Assembly (NCBI GenBank): GCA_018817425.1
Contig: JAHITX010000117.1
Span: 1-64,000, forward strand
Direction of reading: 5' to 3'
Length of the DNA: 64,000 nt
Source of the DNA: Pseudomonadota bacterium
Lineage (GTDB): Bacteria; Desulfobacterota; Desulfobacteria; Desulfobacterales; RPRI01
A model generated the notes under the pieces. The model was not told the origin of the DNA, made no database searches, and saw nothing but the letters and a program-made list of their open reading frames with translations. Both the position numbers and the translations under genes were made by a program. This document shows positions 15,215-24,007 of the stretch, piece after piece; within the stretch, counting starts at the first letter, position 1; each line of letters starts with the position of its first letter.

Positions 15215-16249
15215 TTACTGTTGTTTGCTTAACATCTGTACGTTATTTGCTATTTCCATAAGAGGCTGGCGGCGCACCCGGTGGGGAAGGGCCATTTCTG
15301 CGGCAGTTTGAATGTCTCCGGAGCTGACCTCTGTGCGGCCTTCATAGGCAGCTAAGGTCTTGGCGGTTTTCAAAATGATGATGTCTCCGCGATGTCCGTC
15401 TATTCCAACATTAAGGCAATACTGGGCGATTTCGTAAAGCAGGTCTTTTTTTACCGTTACTTTTGAGTAGATTGATCTGGCCTGTAAAATGCGCTCAGCT
15501 AATTTTTTGCATTCGGATTCATACCGGCGCACAAAGTCTTCCGGAGATTCATCAAATGCGGCTCTTCTCTCCATTACAGCAACCCGTTCATCTGCTGTTG
15601 TAATTCCTTCTATCGTAACGCATAAACCGAATCGATCCAGCAATTGCGGACGGAGTTCACCCTCTTCGGGATTCATGGTTCCCACCAGGGTGAAACGGGA
15701 CGGATGGGAGAAAGACACTCCTTCACGTTCGATAGTGTTGACTCCCATAGCCGCAGAATCCAGCAGTACGTCCACAACATGATCATCTAACAAGTTGACT
15801 TCATCCACATAGAGGATACCGCGATGGGCTGCCGCCAACAGTCCAGGCTCTATGCGCTTTTCACCCTTTTTAAGGGCATGTTCAAGATCAAGGGTGCCGA
15901 CAACACGGTCTTCTGTGGCTCCGACAGGCAATTCTATCACCCGTACCTTTCGCCGGATAATGTCAGGAAAATTATTCTGCCGGTCACCCTGCGGATTTAA
16001 TGCGCGGGAGATTTCAAGATAGATATCGCTTTCCTCATGGGGCGCGAGTTGAAACGGATCATCCTGAAAGACCTCGATTTCCGGCAGAATATCAGCCAGA
16101 GCACGAACGGCTGTTGACTTGGCAGTGCCTTTTTCTCCGCGGATAAGTACGCCTGAGAGTCCGGGATTAATAACATTTAGGATCAGGGATAGTTTCATTT
16201 TTTCCTGACCCACGATGGCGGTAAATGGGAAAATGGGAGTTGTTTTCAT
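15215..16249 (-). CDS. ChlI/BchI-type AAA+ chelatase ATPase
   Basis: A 344-aa AAA+ motor of the magnesium/cobalt chelatase type. Walker A is GEKGTAKST (38-46), Walker B is GILYVDE (144-150), and the family segments [17 protein letters not shown] and HRGD are present. It forms rings with the ChlD-like partner encoded immediately upstream and drives a CobN/BchH large subunit. The 4-base overlap with the ChlID gene indicates translational coupling. No BchH for chlorophyll is present and the neighbours are cobN and cobO, so the natural partner is a CobN, most likely the cytosolic copy in the same run (4186-7938). Confidence 0.92.
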   Translation of the reverse strand: MKTTPIFPFTAIVGQEKMKLSLILNVINPGLSGVLIRGEKGTAKSTAVRALADILPEIEVFQDDPFQLAPHEESDIYLEISRALNPQGDRQNNFPDIIRRKVRVIELPVGATEDRVVGTLDLEHALKKGEKRIEPGLLAAAHRGILYVDEVNLLDDHVVDVLLDSAAMGVNTIEREGVSFSHPSRFTLVGTMNPEEGELRPQLLDRFGLCVTIEGITTADERVAVMERRAAFDESPEDFVRRYESECKKLAERILQARSIYSKVTVKKDLLYEIAQYCLNVGIDGHRGDIIILKTAKTLAAYEGRTEVSSGDIQTAAEMALPHRVRRQPLMEIANNVQMLSKQQ

Positions 16250-18258
16250 GATTGTTGTCCTTTCACAATATCTACAAGAGATTGGGCTTTGAGATCATCG
16301 ATTTTAAAATATTTGGCATGCATTGCGGCTGCCAGGTGGTTTGCCAGTCCAAAGGAAACCAGTCCGGCTTCTTCCGTGTCCACGATTATAAATTGGGTGC
16401 GTTCATCCCGGCTCATAGCCTCGGCCAGTCGTAATGCTTCATCAACCGGCTTCTGATCACCAATGGCCACATTTCCTTTGCCGTCTGTAATCAAAATTAC
16501 TATTGGCCGCGTTGTGGGATCTTTGATAAGTATATTTCTTACCTGTTCGTATGTTTTGGCAAGACCGGCCGATAGGGGGGTGCGTCCGCCCACCGGCATT
16601 TCTGCCAGCATTTTTCCGGCCATTTCAACTGATGTGGTTGGTGGAAGATTGACTACGGCTTCATCACGCCGAAAAGAGATCATAGCGACCCGATCCCTCT
16701 TCTGATAGGCATCGAGTAACAATGACATGATGGCGCCTTTGGAAGCTGCCATTCGACCGCGAGCACCCATTGAGCCGCTGGCATCAACTGCGAAAAGCAG
16801 AAAATTGCCGATGCGTTTTTCACGGATCTTGTTACGAATATCATTGGCGGTAAGGATTATGCATAGACCATTTCCGTTTTTACGCTGTTTTTGGTAGGGT
16901 GCGGCAGCCCGTAAGGTTGCGTCCAGAGCGATATCCGCATTTTTGTCATTCATACAGCTTTTAACGTAACGGCCCTGCTTTTGGGAGATCCGTGTGCGTG
17001 AACGCCGTCCTGATCCACGCCGGAATATCCGGTCTTTGGGAGCTGAGAAGTTTTTTACTTTGAAGGTGCTGCCTATTTCAAAGATTTGGTCTTCTTTATT
17101 AAGGCTTTCAGGCTTTTTTGAAGAAGGCGCGGATTGGGTATCGCCAGCCTGTTGTTCAGGTTGCGTTCCATTTGAGTTGGCCGGTGTTTCATTTTGCCTG
17201 TTATCATCAGGTTGTTTTTCATCGGGAGATGTTTCCTGCTGTGATTCTTCATCTTGCCCGGATTCAGGATCTTTAGGCGGTGGTGGTGGCGGTGGCTGTT
17301 GTACATCCCTGCGCCGATGGATCAACACCATGGGTGCCGCCATGCGAATATGATCCACGGTGACATCGGTTTTCATTTCAAGGGCTGCCAGAGCCCGTGC
17401 AGCCTGTTCCAGCACAAGGTCGGCACGGTGACCCGCCACATGATTTTCAGAGCACAATTGGGTGATAAAACCCCGCAGGTGACGGCTTGTATGCACCTGG
17501 GGAAGCAGTCTGCGAGCACCTTCTATTTGCCGGGCAAGTACTTCGCTTTGGGATTGATAGCTTTTTATAAATGTTGCTTGGTCCAGATCGAAGGCATCGC
17601 GGCATTCCATCAGGCGAACCCGTTCATCCGGTGCTTGAGCGCCAATTACTTCAACACAAAGGCCAAAGCGGTCAAGAAGTTGTGGGCGCAGTTCACCCTC
17701 TTCGGGGTTCATGGTTCCCACCAGCATGAAATGTGAAAGATGGCGAAAAGAGATGCCTTCACGTTCCAGCCGGTTTTCACCGGATGCCGCTGAATCCAGG
17801 ATGATATCTACAATATGGTCATCAAGCAGATTTACTTCATCCACATAAAGTATTCCCCGATGGGCATCGGCAAGTAGTCCGGGGGACAGTTCACGGCGGC
17901 CATGCTTTACCGCAAGGGAAAAGTCGATACCTCCTGCTACACGATCTTCGGTGGCATTAAGCGGCAGATTTACCATCCGAACCTTGCGGCGTGTAACCGG
18001 CAAGTGAGGATATTTTTGCCGGCATTCGGGGCATAATTCATTTTGTTTATCCGGGTTGCAGGAAAACGTGCAGCTTTCCACAATGCTGATTTCCGGCAGT
18101 ATATCGGCAAGGGCGCGCACGGCAGTTGATTTGGCTGTTCCTTTTTCTCCCCTTATCAACAAGCCGCCTACGGCCGGATTGACTACTCCGATCATCAGGC
18201 TTTTTTTAAGCGTTTCCTGGCTTACTATAGCGGCCAGAGGGTAAATGTTGTTATACAT
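16246..18258 (-). CDS. ChlI-ChlD fusion chelatase subunit with vWA domain
   Basis: A 670-aa protein with three parts. An AAA+ domain (Walker [10 protein letters not shown] 37-45, Walker B ILYVDE about 136-141) is followed by a Pro-rich then acidic/Gln-rich linker (about 320-390). The C-terminal von Willebrand A domain has MIDAS DASGS at 492-496. Four cysteines between the Walker motifs (C63, C67, C76, C79; CTFSC...CPEC) look like a small metal-binding insert that the ChlI neighbour lacks. Such fusions act as ChlD-like scaffolds that dock the CobN large subunit. It begins 12 bases after the receptor gene under riboswitch 2. Confidence 0.92.
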   Translation of the reverse strand: MYNNIYPLAAIVSQETLKKSLMIGVVNPAVGGLLIRGEKGTAKSTAVRALADILPEISIVESCTFSCNPDKQNELCPECRQKYPHLPVTRRKVRMVNLPLNATEDRVAGGIDFSLAVKHGRRELSPGLLADAHRGILYVDEVNLLDDHIVDIILDSAASGENRLEREGISFRHLSHFMLVGTMNPEEGELRPQLLDRFGLCVEVIGAQAPDERVRLMECRDAFDLDQATFIKSYQSQSEVLARQIEGARRLLPQVHTSRHLRGFITQLCSENHVAGHRADLVLEQAARALAALEMKTDVTVDHIRMAAPMVLIHRRRDVQQPPPPPPPKDPESGQDEESQQETSPDEKQPDDNRQNETPANSNGTQPEQQAGDTQSAPSSKKPESLNKEDQIFEIGSTFKVKNFSAPKDRIFRRGSGRRSRTRISQKQGRYVKSCMNDKNADIALDATLRAAAPYQKQRKNGNGLCIILTANDIRNKIREKRIGNFLLFAVDASGSMGARGRMAASKGAIMSLLLDAYQKRDRVAMISFRRDEAVVNLPPTTSVEMAGKMLAEMPVGGRTPLSAGLAKTYEQVRNILIKDPTTRPIVILITDGKGNVAIGDQKPVDEALRLAEAMSRDERTQFIIVDTEEAGLVSFGLANHLAAAMHAKYFKIDDLKAQSLVDIVKGQQS

Positions 18259-18270
18259 GTAATTAAATAC

Positions 18271-19995
18271 CTATATTTTTACGTTTATGCCGACTATCCA
18301 GCTAAGAGGCGGTGCCAGGAGGCCGTCGGCATAATAATAGTTTTTATCAAATATGTTATTGATTTTGGTAAAAAGACTGAATCGTTTAAATGCATATTCG
18401 GCCCTAAGATCAGTGATAGAGTATTCGGGCACGGTTTTGGTGTTATTTTTATTACGAAAGACTTTGGAAGTATATTTATTGCTTAATACTATGGAAAGCA
18501 TATCTGTCGGATTGCAGTAGAAATCCAGATTGGCCTGGTGTTTGGCCTTTGCCGGAATCCAGAGGCCGCTTTGTTTATCTTTAGCTTCCATATAGGTATA
18601 GCCGCTTTTTATATTCAGCCACTTGCAAGGCCGCCAGGCAAGGGCAAGATCGCCACCCTTATAAGTAACCTTGTTGAAATTCTGATAACTCCCCATACCG
18701 TAATCATCTGTCACATAGGTAATACGGTCGCTCAGACAGTTGTAGAAAAGTGAAATACTGCCGGATACAAAATCATACGGCTCAATAAAAAATGCTATAC
18801 TATAGTTATCGGACGTTTCCATTGAAAGGTTTGGATTTGGGAGTGTGGAGCTTGTCCGGTTATAACGCTGATGGAACGAAGGAGTATTGTTGGAGCGGCC
18901 ATAGGCTGTGGTTATCCGCCAGTGAGTATTCTTATAAGTCGCTTTGATTTCGGGATTGATTGCATCGTCGAATGCCGAGTTGATATCAGCCCTCAGCCCC
19001 AGGGTCATTTCAAATGAATATTTTAGCCATTTGAGAGATTGGGAGACAAATGCCGAGTAAGTCTCTTCTCTTTTATTATCGAAGCTAGTGCTATTGGCCT
19101 TTCCCATACGATAGCCGCCGCCTAAAATCGACTCGACCCAATCTTTTGTGACTATTGTTGCAGTAAGATTTTCACCCCATTCCAAAACGCGCAATTTCTG
19201 GTTCAAATTTCTGCTGTGGTCGGTGTTGTGATTACTTCCATCATTGAAGAAAGATGTGCTGGTCAAATTATTATAGCAGCCTTGAAGTGACAGGTTGGTA
19301 GTATGGGTTGATTTGCGTGAAAAAGGAGTAGGATATTCCGGTAGCCCGCTTAAGCCTCTGTCGTCTTCCAGATAATCAGCCGAGAGAGAAAGGTTTTTAA
19401 CGTCATCTATGATATAGGCTATTTTTGCGCCTGTCTGCCGCTGTTTTTTGTCATTGTTTATCTTGTATCCGTCAGTATCTTCAGCGGCGCCGGTAATGCC
19501 TAATGCCCAGTTGCCGGTAGTCATCTGCAGGTTGGCATACGCATATGCGGTATCATTGTTCCCGCCGTAGGTCTTTATATTTAGGGTTTGACGTTGGAGA
19601 CTTTTAGTTGTGATCAGTATAACTCCGCCTGCGGCATCCTGACCATATCTTAATCCGCCTTTACCGCGTAAAATTTCTATTTGTTTTACTTCATCAGGCG
19701 AGATTATGTCCCAGTTTATCCCGCCGTAGCTTGAAGTGGGGTCATTAATAGGCCGTCCGTCCACGAAAACTTTGACCTTGTATGAACCATGTATACTGAC
19801 TGATGAATCTCCGGCCTTGATGCCGGGTACATTGTTAAGCACATCAGCCATCTTTAAAGCCTGTGTTTCACGGATCTCTTTGGCTGTAAGAATAATGGTG
19901 TCGGCATCTTCGGCATAAAGAGCGATGGGAATGAAAAGCAAGACAAATATCCGGCAAATGCATCCGATCCGAGTTGTTTTATGTATAAGGTTCAT
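18271..19995 (-). CDS. TonB-dependent receptor, BtuB-like, directly under riboswitch 2
   Basis: A 574-aa outer-membrane receptor, BtuB-sized. It has a signal peptide (MNLIHKTTRIGCICRIFVLL..., cleaved near YAEDA). The plug contains VNDRP-like VFVDGRPINDP, DEVKQIEILRGKGGLRYGQDAAGGVILITTK (positions about 85-125), and the barrel ends with WIVGINVKI. It is the first gene after the minus-strand cobalamin riboswitch, 145 bases upstream, so a corrinoid substrate is well supported. It is followed within 12 bases by the chelatase subunit genes. Confidence 0.9.
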   Translation of the reverse strand: MNLIHKTTRIGCICRIFVLLFIPIALYAEDADTIILTAKEIRETQALKMADVLNNVPGIKAGDSSVSIHGSYKVKVFVDGRPINDPTSSYGGINWDIISPDEVKQIEILRGKGGLRYGQDAAGGVILITTKSLQRQTLNIKTYGGNNDTAYAYANLQMTTGNWALGITGAAEDTDGYKINNDKKQRQTGAKIAYIIDDVKNLSLSADYLEDDRGLSGLPEYPTPFSRKSTHTTNLSLQGCYNNLTSTSFFNDGSNHNTDHSRNLNQKLRVLEWGENLTATIVTKDWVESILGGGYRMGKANSTSFDNKREETYSAFVSQSLKWLKYSFEMTLGLRADINSAFDDAINPEIKATYKNTHWRITTAYGRSNNTPSFHQRYNRTSSTLPNPNLSMETSDNYSIAFFIEPYDFVSGSISLFYNCLSDRITYVTDDYGMGSYQNFNKVTYKGGDLALAWRPCKWLNIKSGYTYMEAKDKQSGLWIPAKAKHQANLDFYCNPTDMLSIVLSNKYTSKVFRNKNNTKTVPEYSITDLRAEYAFKRFSLFTKINNIFDKNYYYADGLLAPPLSWIVGINVKI

Positions 19996-20141
19996 ATCAA
20001 CGTGACCTGTATTAAAATTTGATAACCAAATAATTCCGTGGTTATTTCAAACAGGTAACGGCTTATTTTATCTTGTTGGCCATGAACCCTTGCATATGTA
20101 AGCTTTTATGCAAAAGCACAATCTTGGAGGACTATCAGAAC

Positions 20142-20415
20142 CAAAAAAAAATCCCGGATCGAAAAAAATCGATCCGGGATTACCCTTTTTTATCTCAGAT
20201 GCAAAAATGAGGTTCGACGCCGTCCACGTAGCCGTTACCCAATATGTTCAGGCAGGTCTTCTGACTTTCGGATCATCCTACCGGCTGCGCCTTCCCGGCC
20301 TTTCGGCCAGTGGCATCATGCAGCTTTCGTCCCCGAACACAGCGGCGGGTCCGTCCCCGATTTTCACGAGGTTCCCTATTTTGCTTTTTGATAAAAGCAC
20401 CTAAACAGGTTATTC
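20142..20415 (-). promoter_or_regulatory. Cobalamin riboswitch 2 with terminator
   Basis: Read on the minus strand, the aptamer (20415 down to 20243) has TAGGTGC, a GCTTTT/AAAAGC tip hairpin, AATAGGGAACC, CCCGCCGCTGTGTTCGGGG, GCCACTGG, GGGAAGG and CAGAAGACCTGCC. A perfect 12-bp terminator stem (20151-20180, ATCCCGGATCGA with its complement) followed by nine T completes it. It should control the receptor and the downstream chelatase/CbiZ/CobN genes. Confidence 0.93.
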
Positions 20416-20442
20416 GATATATTTATAAAATATAAAAGTCAA
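20414..20442 (-). promoter_or_regulatory. Promoter of riboswitch 2
   Basis: On the minus strand TTGACT (20442-20437) and TATCGA (20419-20414) are 17 bases apart, just upstream of the aptamer. The -10 is weaker than in the plus-strand copies. The MITE at 20462 ends about 20 bases upstream of the -35. Confidence 0.45.
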
Positions 20443-20461
20443 GAAGAAAAAACAGTAATTT

Positions 20462-20776
20462 CAGGGTAACCGCATTTAGAATTAATATATTTTCAGATCC
20501 AATTAAAGAAAGTCTTTAAACATGCATTTTTATAATTTAGGTGTCATATCGGACTTGATCCGGCATACGGAAGTTTTGTGGCGGGGTATAAAACCCCGCC
20601 CTACGGTAATCACTTTTATTTTACAAAAATAGTAGGGCGGCATTTTATATGCCGCCATGTAAAGGCACTCAATTGGGCAATTTTGGAATGATAAAAATGG
20701 TGCCATCAATAGAATCCGTGTTTTACGGATAGAAATCAAATAGAGAATAAAATAAAATCCAAATGCGGTTACCCTG
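20462..20776. mobile_element. MITE, 315 bp, with terminal inverted repeats and target duplication
   Basis: Perfect 16-bp terminal inverted repeats, CAGGGTAACCGCATTT at 20462-20477 and its complement at 20761-20776, are flanked directly by a 10-bp direct repeat ACAGTAATTT (20452-20461 and 20777-20786). That combination is the footprint of transposition. There is no transposase gene inside, so it needs one supplied in trans. It contains a free copy of the double-hairpin repeat (20580-20656). It lies just upstream of the riboswitch 2 promoter. Confidence 0.8.
20580..20656 (-). repeat. Free copy of the palindromic repeat found in riboswitches
   Basis: On the minus strand: GGCGGCAT.../ATGCCGCC, CTAC...GTAG, GGCGGGG/CCCCGCC, the same order of stems as in riboswitches 1, 4 and 7, but with a longer central loop. 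It shows that the element exists independently of riboswitches. Confidence 0.7.
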
Positions 20777-20878
20777 ACAGTAATTTTGGTGAATTTAATC
20801 CAAACAGGCTATCATATGCTTTCTTGTTTCAGTAATCCTTATACGACGTGATCCAAATACTTGCCATATTTCATGGTT

Positions 20879-21820
20879 TTACTTGTTATCAATAAACCCA
20901 ACGATAGATTCAATCAATTCCGGCATTACAGGCAATTGGGGTTGATTATAGGTTTGGATATTCTTCATCCGATCCAATTCTGCCTTCTTGAATATGTGAT
21001 TCATACCTTCGATTATCCTTATTTCGGCTTTTTGATTTGCTTTGGCAAGCATTTCGGCATCATTTTTACTCACCTGAATATCTGTTGAACCTTGAATAAT
21101 CAGCACAGGGATCTTGAGTTTGGCTATTTCCTGGGCCGGATCATATTTAAACCAGGAAATCATATATGGTTGTACGCTTGGGCGAAACAATGAATATAAT
21201 ATCGGATGAACATCACTTACAGTTTTGCCCTGGACAAGTTTATCAATGATTGGCAAAGACATTTCCAAAATTTCAGGCGGCTGTGACTTGAGTTGTTCTT
21301 TAAGGGATTTATCCGCAGACCGGCCGGAGCCTGCAATAGAGATGAATTTATCAACATTAATTTTCTGAGATACAATCATGCCCAATAAAGAACCCTCGCT
21401 GTGTCCAATGATTATAATCTGTTTAAATCGTTTGTCTTTTTTGAGAAATTCAATCCAGCCCTGTGCATCGGATATGTAGTGCTCAAAACGTAAATCTTCT
21501 TCTTTACAGGCAGCAATTTTACTTTCCCCAATTCCCCGTTTATCATATCTTAAGGATGCAATTTCTTTTTTTGACAATTCTACAGCCAGCATTTTTAACG
21601 AATTATTTGTCATAGCCGGATTATTGCCGTCTCTGTCCGTTGGGCCTGAACCGGCAATAATCAGAGCTGCAGGAATTTTTTTGCTTGTGTTGGGAACGAG
21701 AAGTGTTCCTTCCAATGTTCCGGTATCAGTCTGAAGCATTACGGTTTTTTCTGATTCTGCTGCATAAAGATTGCAGGTTGCAAACAAAAGCATTGCAGCG
21801 ATGAATATTCTTGTTTTCAT
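20879..21820 (-). CDS. Secreted alpha/beta hydrolase
   Basis: A 313-aa exported hydrolase. The signal peptide MKTRIFIAAMLLFATCNLYA is followed by an esterase-like fold with an oxyanion segment IAGSGPTDRDGNN, the nucleophile elbow GHSEGS (about residues 138-143), a lid region, an acid in QGSTDIQV and a terminal His in GMNHIF. It resembles serine esterases of the YqiA/dienelactone-hydrolase-like group acting on small acyl esters. The substrate is unknown. It is separated from the receptor operon by the MITE and has its own upstream region, so it is probably unrelated to corrinoids. Confidence 0.85.
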   Translation of the reverse strand: MKTRIFIAAMLLFATCNLYAAESEKTVMLQTDTGTLEGTLLVPNTSKKIPAALIIAGSGPTDRDGNNPAMTNNSLKMLAVELSKKEIASLRYDKRGIGESKIAACKEEDLRFEHYISDAQGWIEFLKKDKRFKQIIIIGHSEGSLLGMIVSQKINVDKFISIAGSGRSADKSLKEQLKSQPPEILEMSLPIIDKLVQGKTVSDVHPILYSLFRPSVQPYMISWFKYDPAQEIAKLKIPVLIIQGSTDIQVSKNDAEMLAKANQKAEIRIIEGMNHIFKKAELDRMKNIQTYNQPQLPVMPELIESIVGFIDNK

Positions 21821-22180
21821 ATATTATCCTTTTTTCGAATTTCTTTTCTGAAATTCAAAATGTCATACCCCATAACGTTAAGGCGCGTAATGGTAAAAAC
21901 ACGCTTAAATGAAATAAGATAAGAATCATTCCGTTAACCGGTCCGTACAATCCGAAAAAATATAATGGTGATTTCTTGCACTGGAAAGGGGTAGGTATGT
22001 TGGAGCTTTTAAGGAAGATGGGGTTTTCTATTGCAGGCGTAAGCTTATCGGTGAAGCCTGGTGAAAGAACAGCAGACGAGTCAGGCTTTTTGTTGATGAG
22101 CACTTTAAATATAAAGCCTAATATACCTTCCTAATATTCCCCCGGTGTTTTCGCATTAGACTGATCTTACTTAGCTGGGA

Positions 22181-22387
22181 TCATAGTTTGTCAATTACTT
22201 CTTTAAGCTTTTCAAGAGCTTCTTCGTTTGTTATATTTTCCAAAAAAACAACAGATTTCCCAGTACCAATATAGCTGCCAATTGGTGGTACAATCAGATG
22301 TAAAGCTTCAGCTTGTTTTGTGTCTGGAAAATAATGCAATGCGTAACTGTCAGTTTCATTTTTTCTGTAAAGTCCATGATTTTTCAT
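22181..22387 (-). CDS. Small hypothetical protein, 68 aa
   Basis: A short hydrophilic protein beginning MKNHGLYRKNETDSYALHYF and ending EEALEKLKEVIDKL. It starts one base after the stop of the membrane-protein gene upstream, which supports a two-gene unit. No family is recognised. The C-terminal helix is amphipathic. Confidence 0.5.
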   Translation of the reverse strand: MKNHGLYRKNETDSYALHYFPDTKQAEALHLIVPPIGSYIGTGKSVVFLENITNEEALEKLKEVIDKL

Positions 22388-22388
22388 T

Positions 22389-22739
22389 TTAACCTCCGAT
22401 TAGATGCAGAAGGTAATAAATAATAATGAGGGCTGCTGCTATTTTTATAACATTTAATATGGTTCTTTTAACCACCTCTCTATCTGACGTCTCGGCTATC
22501 CAATCAATAATCATACTTCCCATTGTCCCACCAACAACATAGATTACCAACAAACATATAGCAAATAGAGGAGCGCCCACAACAAAATATACCCATCCCG
22601 AAACTTCAGGTTCGGTTATTGCAAATAAAATTATAATAGCGAACCAAATGATTGCGATTACAATTATAACTTTTTTCACAATTGGTGAAAATGGTTTAAC
22701 TTTAGAAGGTTGTCTATTATGATAATGTTTATCGATCAT
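22389..22739 (-). CDS. Small membrane protein, 116 aa
   Basis: Three predicted membrane spans (about residues 20-42, 52-74 and 95-113) after a basic N-terminus (MIDKHYHNRQPSKVKPFSPI). No catalytic motif is seen. It is followed at once by the 68-aa gene. It is AT-rich like its neighbours and unlike the flanking cobalamin genes, suggesting acquired DNA. Confidence 0.5.
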   Translation of the reverse strand: MIDKHYHNRQPSKVKPFSPIVKKVIIVIAIIWFAIIILFAITEPEVSGWVYFVVGAPLFAICLLVIYVVGGTMGSMIIDWIAETSDREVVKRTILNVIKIAAALIIIYYLLHLIGG

Positions 22740-22853
22740 TTTTTTGTTCTATTTTCATAAAATGGGTCCACTCTTGGATCATTCTAATTACAAAAGCCGT
22801 AAGCAGGCTATTTAGCTTTCCTCATTAACCCGGATGGTAGTGGGTTACAATGC

Positions 22854-23246
22854 TTACGTTTTGCGAAGACTATTGATTAGTATCCACCTGTCTTGACCTG
22901 GTATTTTGCATTCCCAAAAAATCCAGCCATTTACAGCGTTTTTGGTGATGGATACTGCTGCAGATGATGGAGAAGAAAACCTCTCTCCGTTCAAGACAAG
23001 CCCCCCATCTTTTACAACACCATTATAGCTTAATCCTTTATACGTGGCTCGAAACTCTGTCCCATTTGGGAATGATACACCCTTGGTGACCCAAGGTCTA
23101 CCACCGGATTGGGAACTAATATTTTCATTCTTTGTGCGAGGAAGGCCAAATAATTCCCGGAGGACATCGTTAGGGGTAACATCCTCTGTTATTCGATGGT
23201 TAGTGATTTCCTTAAAAACATCGAAATCTACCTCTATTGTATACAT
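22854..23246 (-). CDS. RAMA-like domain protein, 130 aa
   Basis: The C-terminal half (from about residue 55: VTKGVSFPNGTEFRATYKG ... WECKIPGQDRWILINSLR) resembles the RAMA/DUF4357-type beta-rich domain found next to restriction-modification and DNA-modification proteins. The N-terminal half (MYTIEVDFDVFKEI...) looks like a small DNA-binding or dimerisation module. A good Shine-Dalgarno (AAAGGAGAG) precedes the ATG, and a near-perfect 24-bp palindrome lies 19 bases upstream. It may be an autoregulated defence-associated protein, but no partner nuclease or methylase is nearby. Confidence 0.6.
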   Translation of the reverse strand: MYTIEVDFDVFKEITNHRITEDVTPNDVLRELFGLPRTKNENISSQSGGRPWVTKGVSFPNGTEFRATYKGLSYNGVVKDGGLVLNGERFSSPSSAAVSITKNAVNGWIFWECKIPGQDRWILINSLRKT

Positions 23247-23264
23247 TAAATATCTCTCCTTTAT

Positions 23265-23288
23265 CTAAAAGCACTATAGTGCTATTAG
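23265..23288. promoter_or_regulatory. Palindromic operator upstream of the RAMA-like gene
   Basis: A 24-bp palindrome centred on AGCACTATAGTGCT (23270-23283, perfect 14 bp); only one of the twelve pairs of the full 24 bp mismatches. Its position just upstream of the minus-strand gene at 23246 suggests a dimeric repressor site. Confidence 0.5.
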
Positions 23289-23620
23289 AATAAATAGTAG
23301 ATTAAATAGTTTTCTTTGTCAACAAAAAAATCGTTATTTTAATAAAAATCATCATTAATGATTTACCGAGAACGTCATCCATTAGCCGTAATATTTGGTG
23401 AAATCATTAAATACTTTGTGAATGCTTGCTTAATGCTTAACTGTTCTTGTAAAATAAATTGGTTTTAAGTTTGAATAAATTTAAGAGGATTGGTCAGGAT
23501 ACTTTTTTCTCTTTCTCTATCTCCAGATCCAAATAATTCCATTTTATGTATATATCCATTCAAAAAATAACAGCCTAATATTCTAATATTAAATATTTAT
23601 AAATAATTTTATTCTTGATA
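23289..23620. other. AT-rich intergenic region without a gene
   Basis: Very AT-rich sequence with no convincing reading frame, RNA gene or inverted repeat on either strand. It separates the small accessory genes from the operon that ends at 24008. Confidence 0.5.
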
Positions 23621-23623
23621 TAT

Positions 23624-24004
23624 TCAAGCCTTGATCGCTACAATCGGTCGCGAACACATCATACAGAAAACAAGTAGTTTGATAGCAGCATTTGTGTCTG
23701 CTTTATTGTTTATTAAAAAAGAAGCAATCAGACCCATTCCGGCATAAGCATTTCCTATATAAGAAAACAAAGCGGTGTTGTACTCTTCAGGCAATCTGAT
23801 AATGGTAACGCTGATGGGGAGCATTCGAAAAAAACCTGCATGCTCCAATGTAAAAACCACCAGCGTTACCAAGGAGACAAAAACGGCAATTCGCCAGGCA
23901 TAATAAAACGTTCGCTTAAGAGCCGCCTGAAAAGCATTACGAATGCTTTTAGGAAGAACAACCGGTATTTTGTCCTTTGCCGTACATATAATATCCGGAC
24001 TTTT
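23624..24004 (-). pseudogene. Truncated nucleoside-recognition (Gate) membrane protein
   Basis: An open frame of 126 codons with no start codon at its head begins after a TAA and reads ...LPKSIRNAFQAALKRTFYYAWRIAVF..., ending ...CMMCSRPIVAIKA. The segment with two or three membrane spans resembles the interior of nucleoside-recognition Gate-domain proteins (FeoB-like transporters), but both ends are missing. It lies directly after the last gene of the riboswitch 3 operon, and its frame begins 4 bases beyond that gene's stop. This suggests a former operon member that lost its 5' part. The family call is tentative. Confidence 0.4.
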
Positions 24005-24007
24005 TTA

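Noticed and set aside
17254-17736. Plus-strand frame of 160 codons
   Set aside because: It is antisense to the linker and AAA+ domain of the ChlID gene, which has clear motifs in its own frame.
15215-18258. Magnesium chelatase genes as evidence for chlorophyll synthesis
   Set aside because: No other bacteriochlorophyll genes are present and the neighbours are cobN, cobO and cbiZ. ChlI/ChlID are known to substitute for CobS/CobT with CobN.
21855-22103. Minus-strand frame of 82 codons between the hydrolase and the 68-aa gene
   Set aside because: No family, no good ribosome site and an irregular composition. The 21821-22180 stretch looks like non-coding or decayed DNA, and I see nothing else in it.
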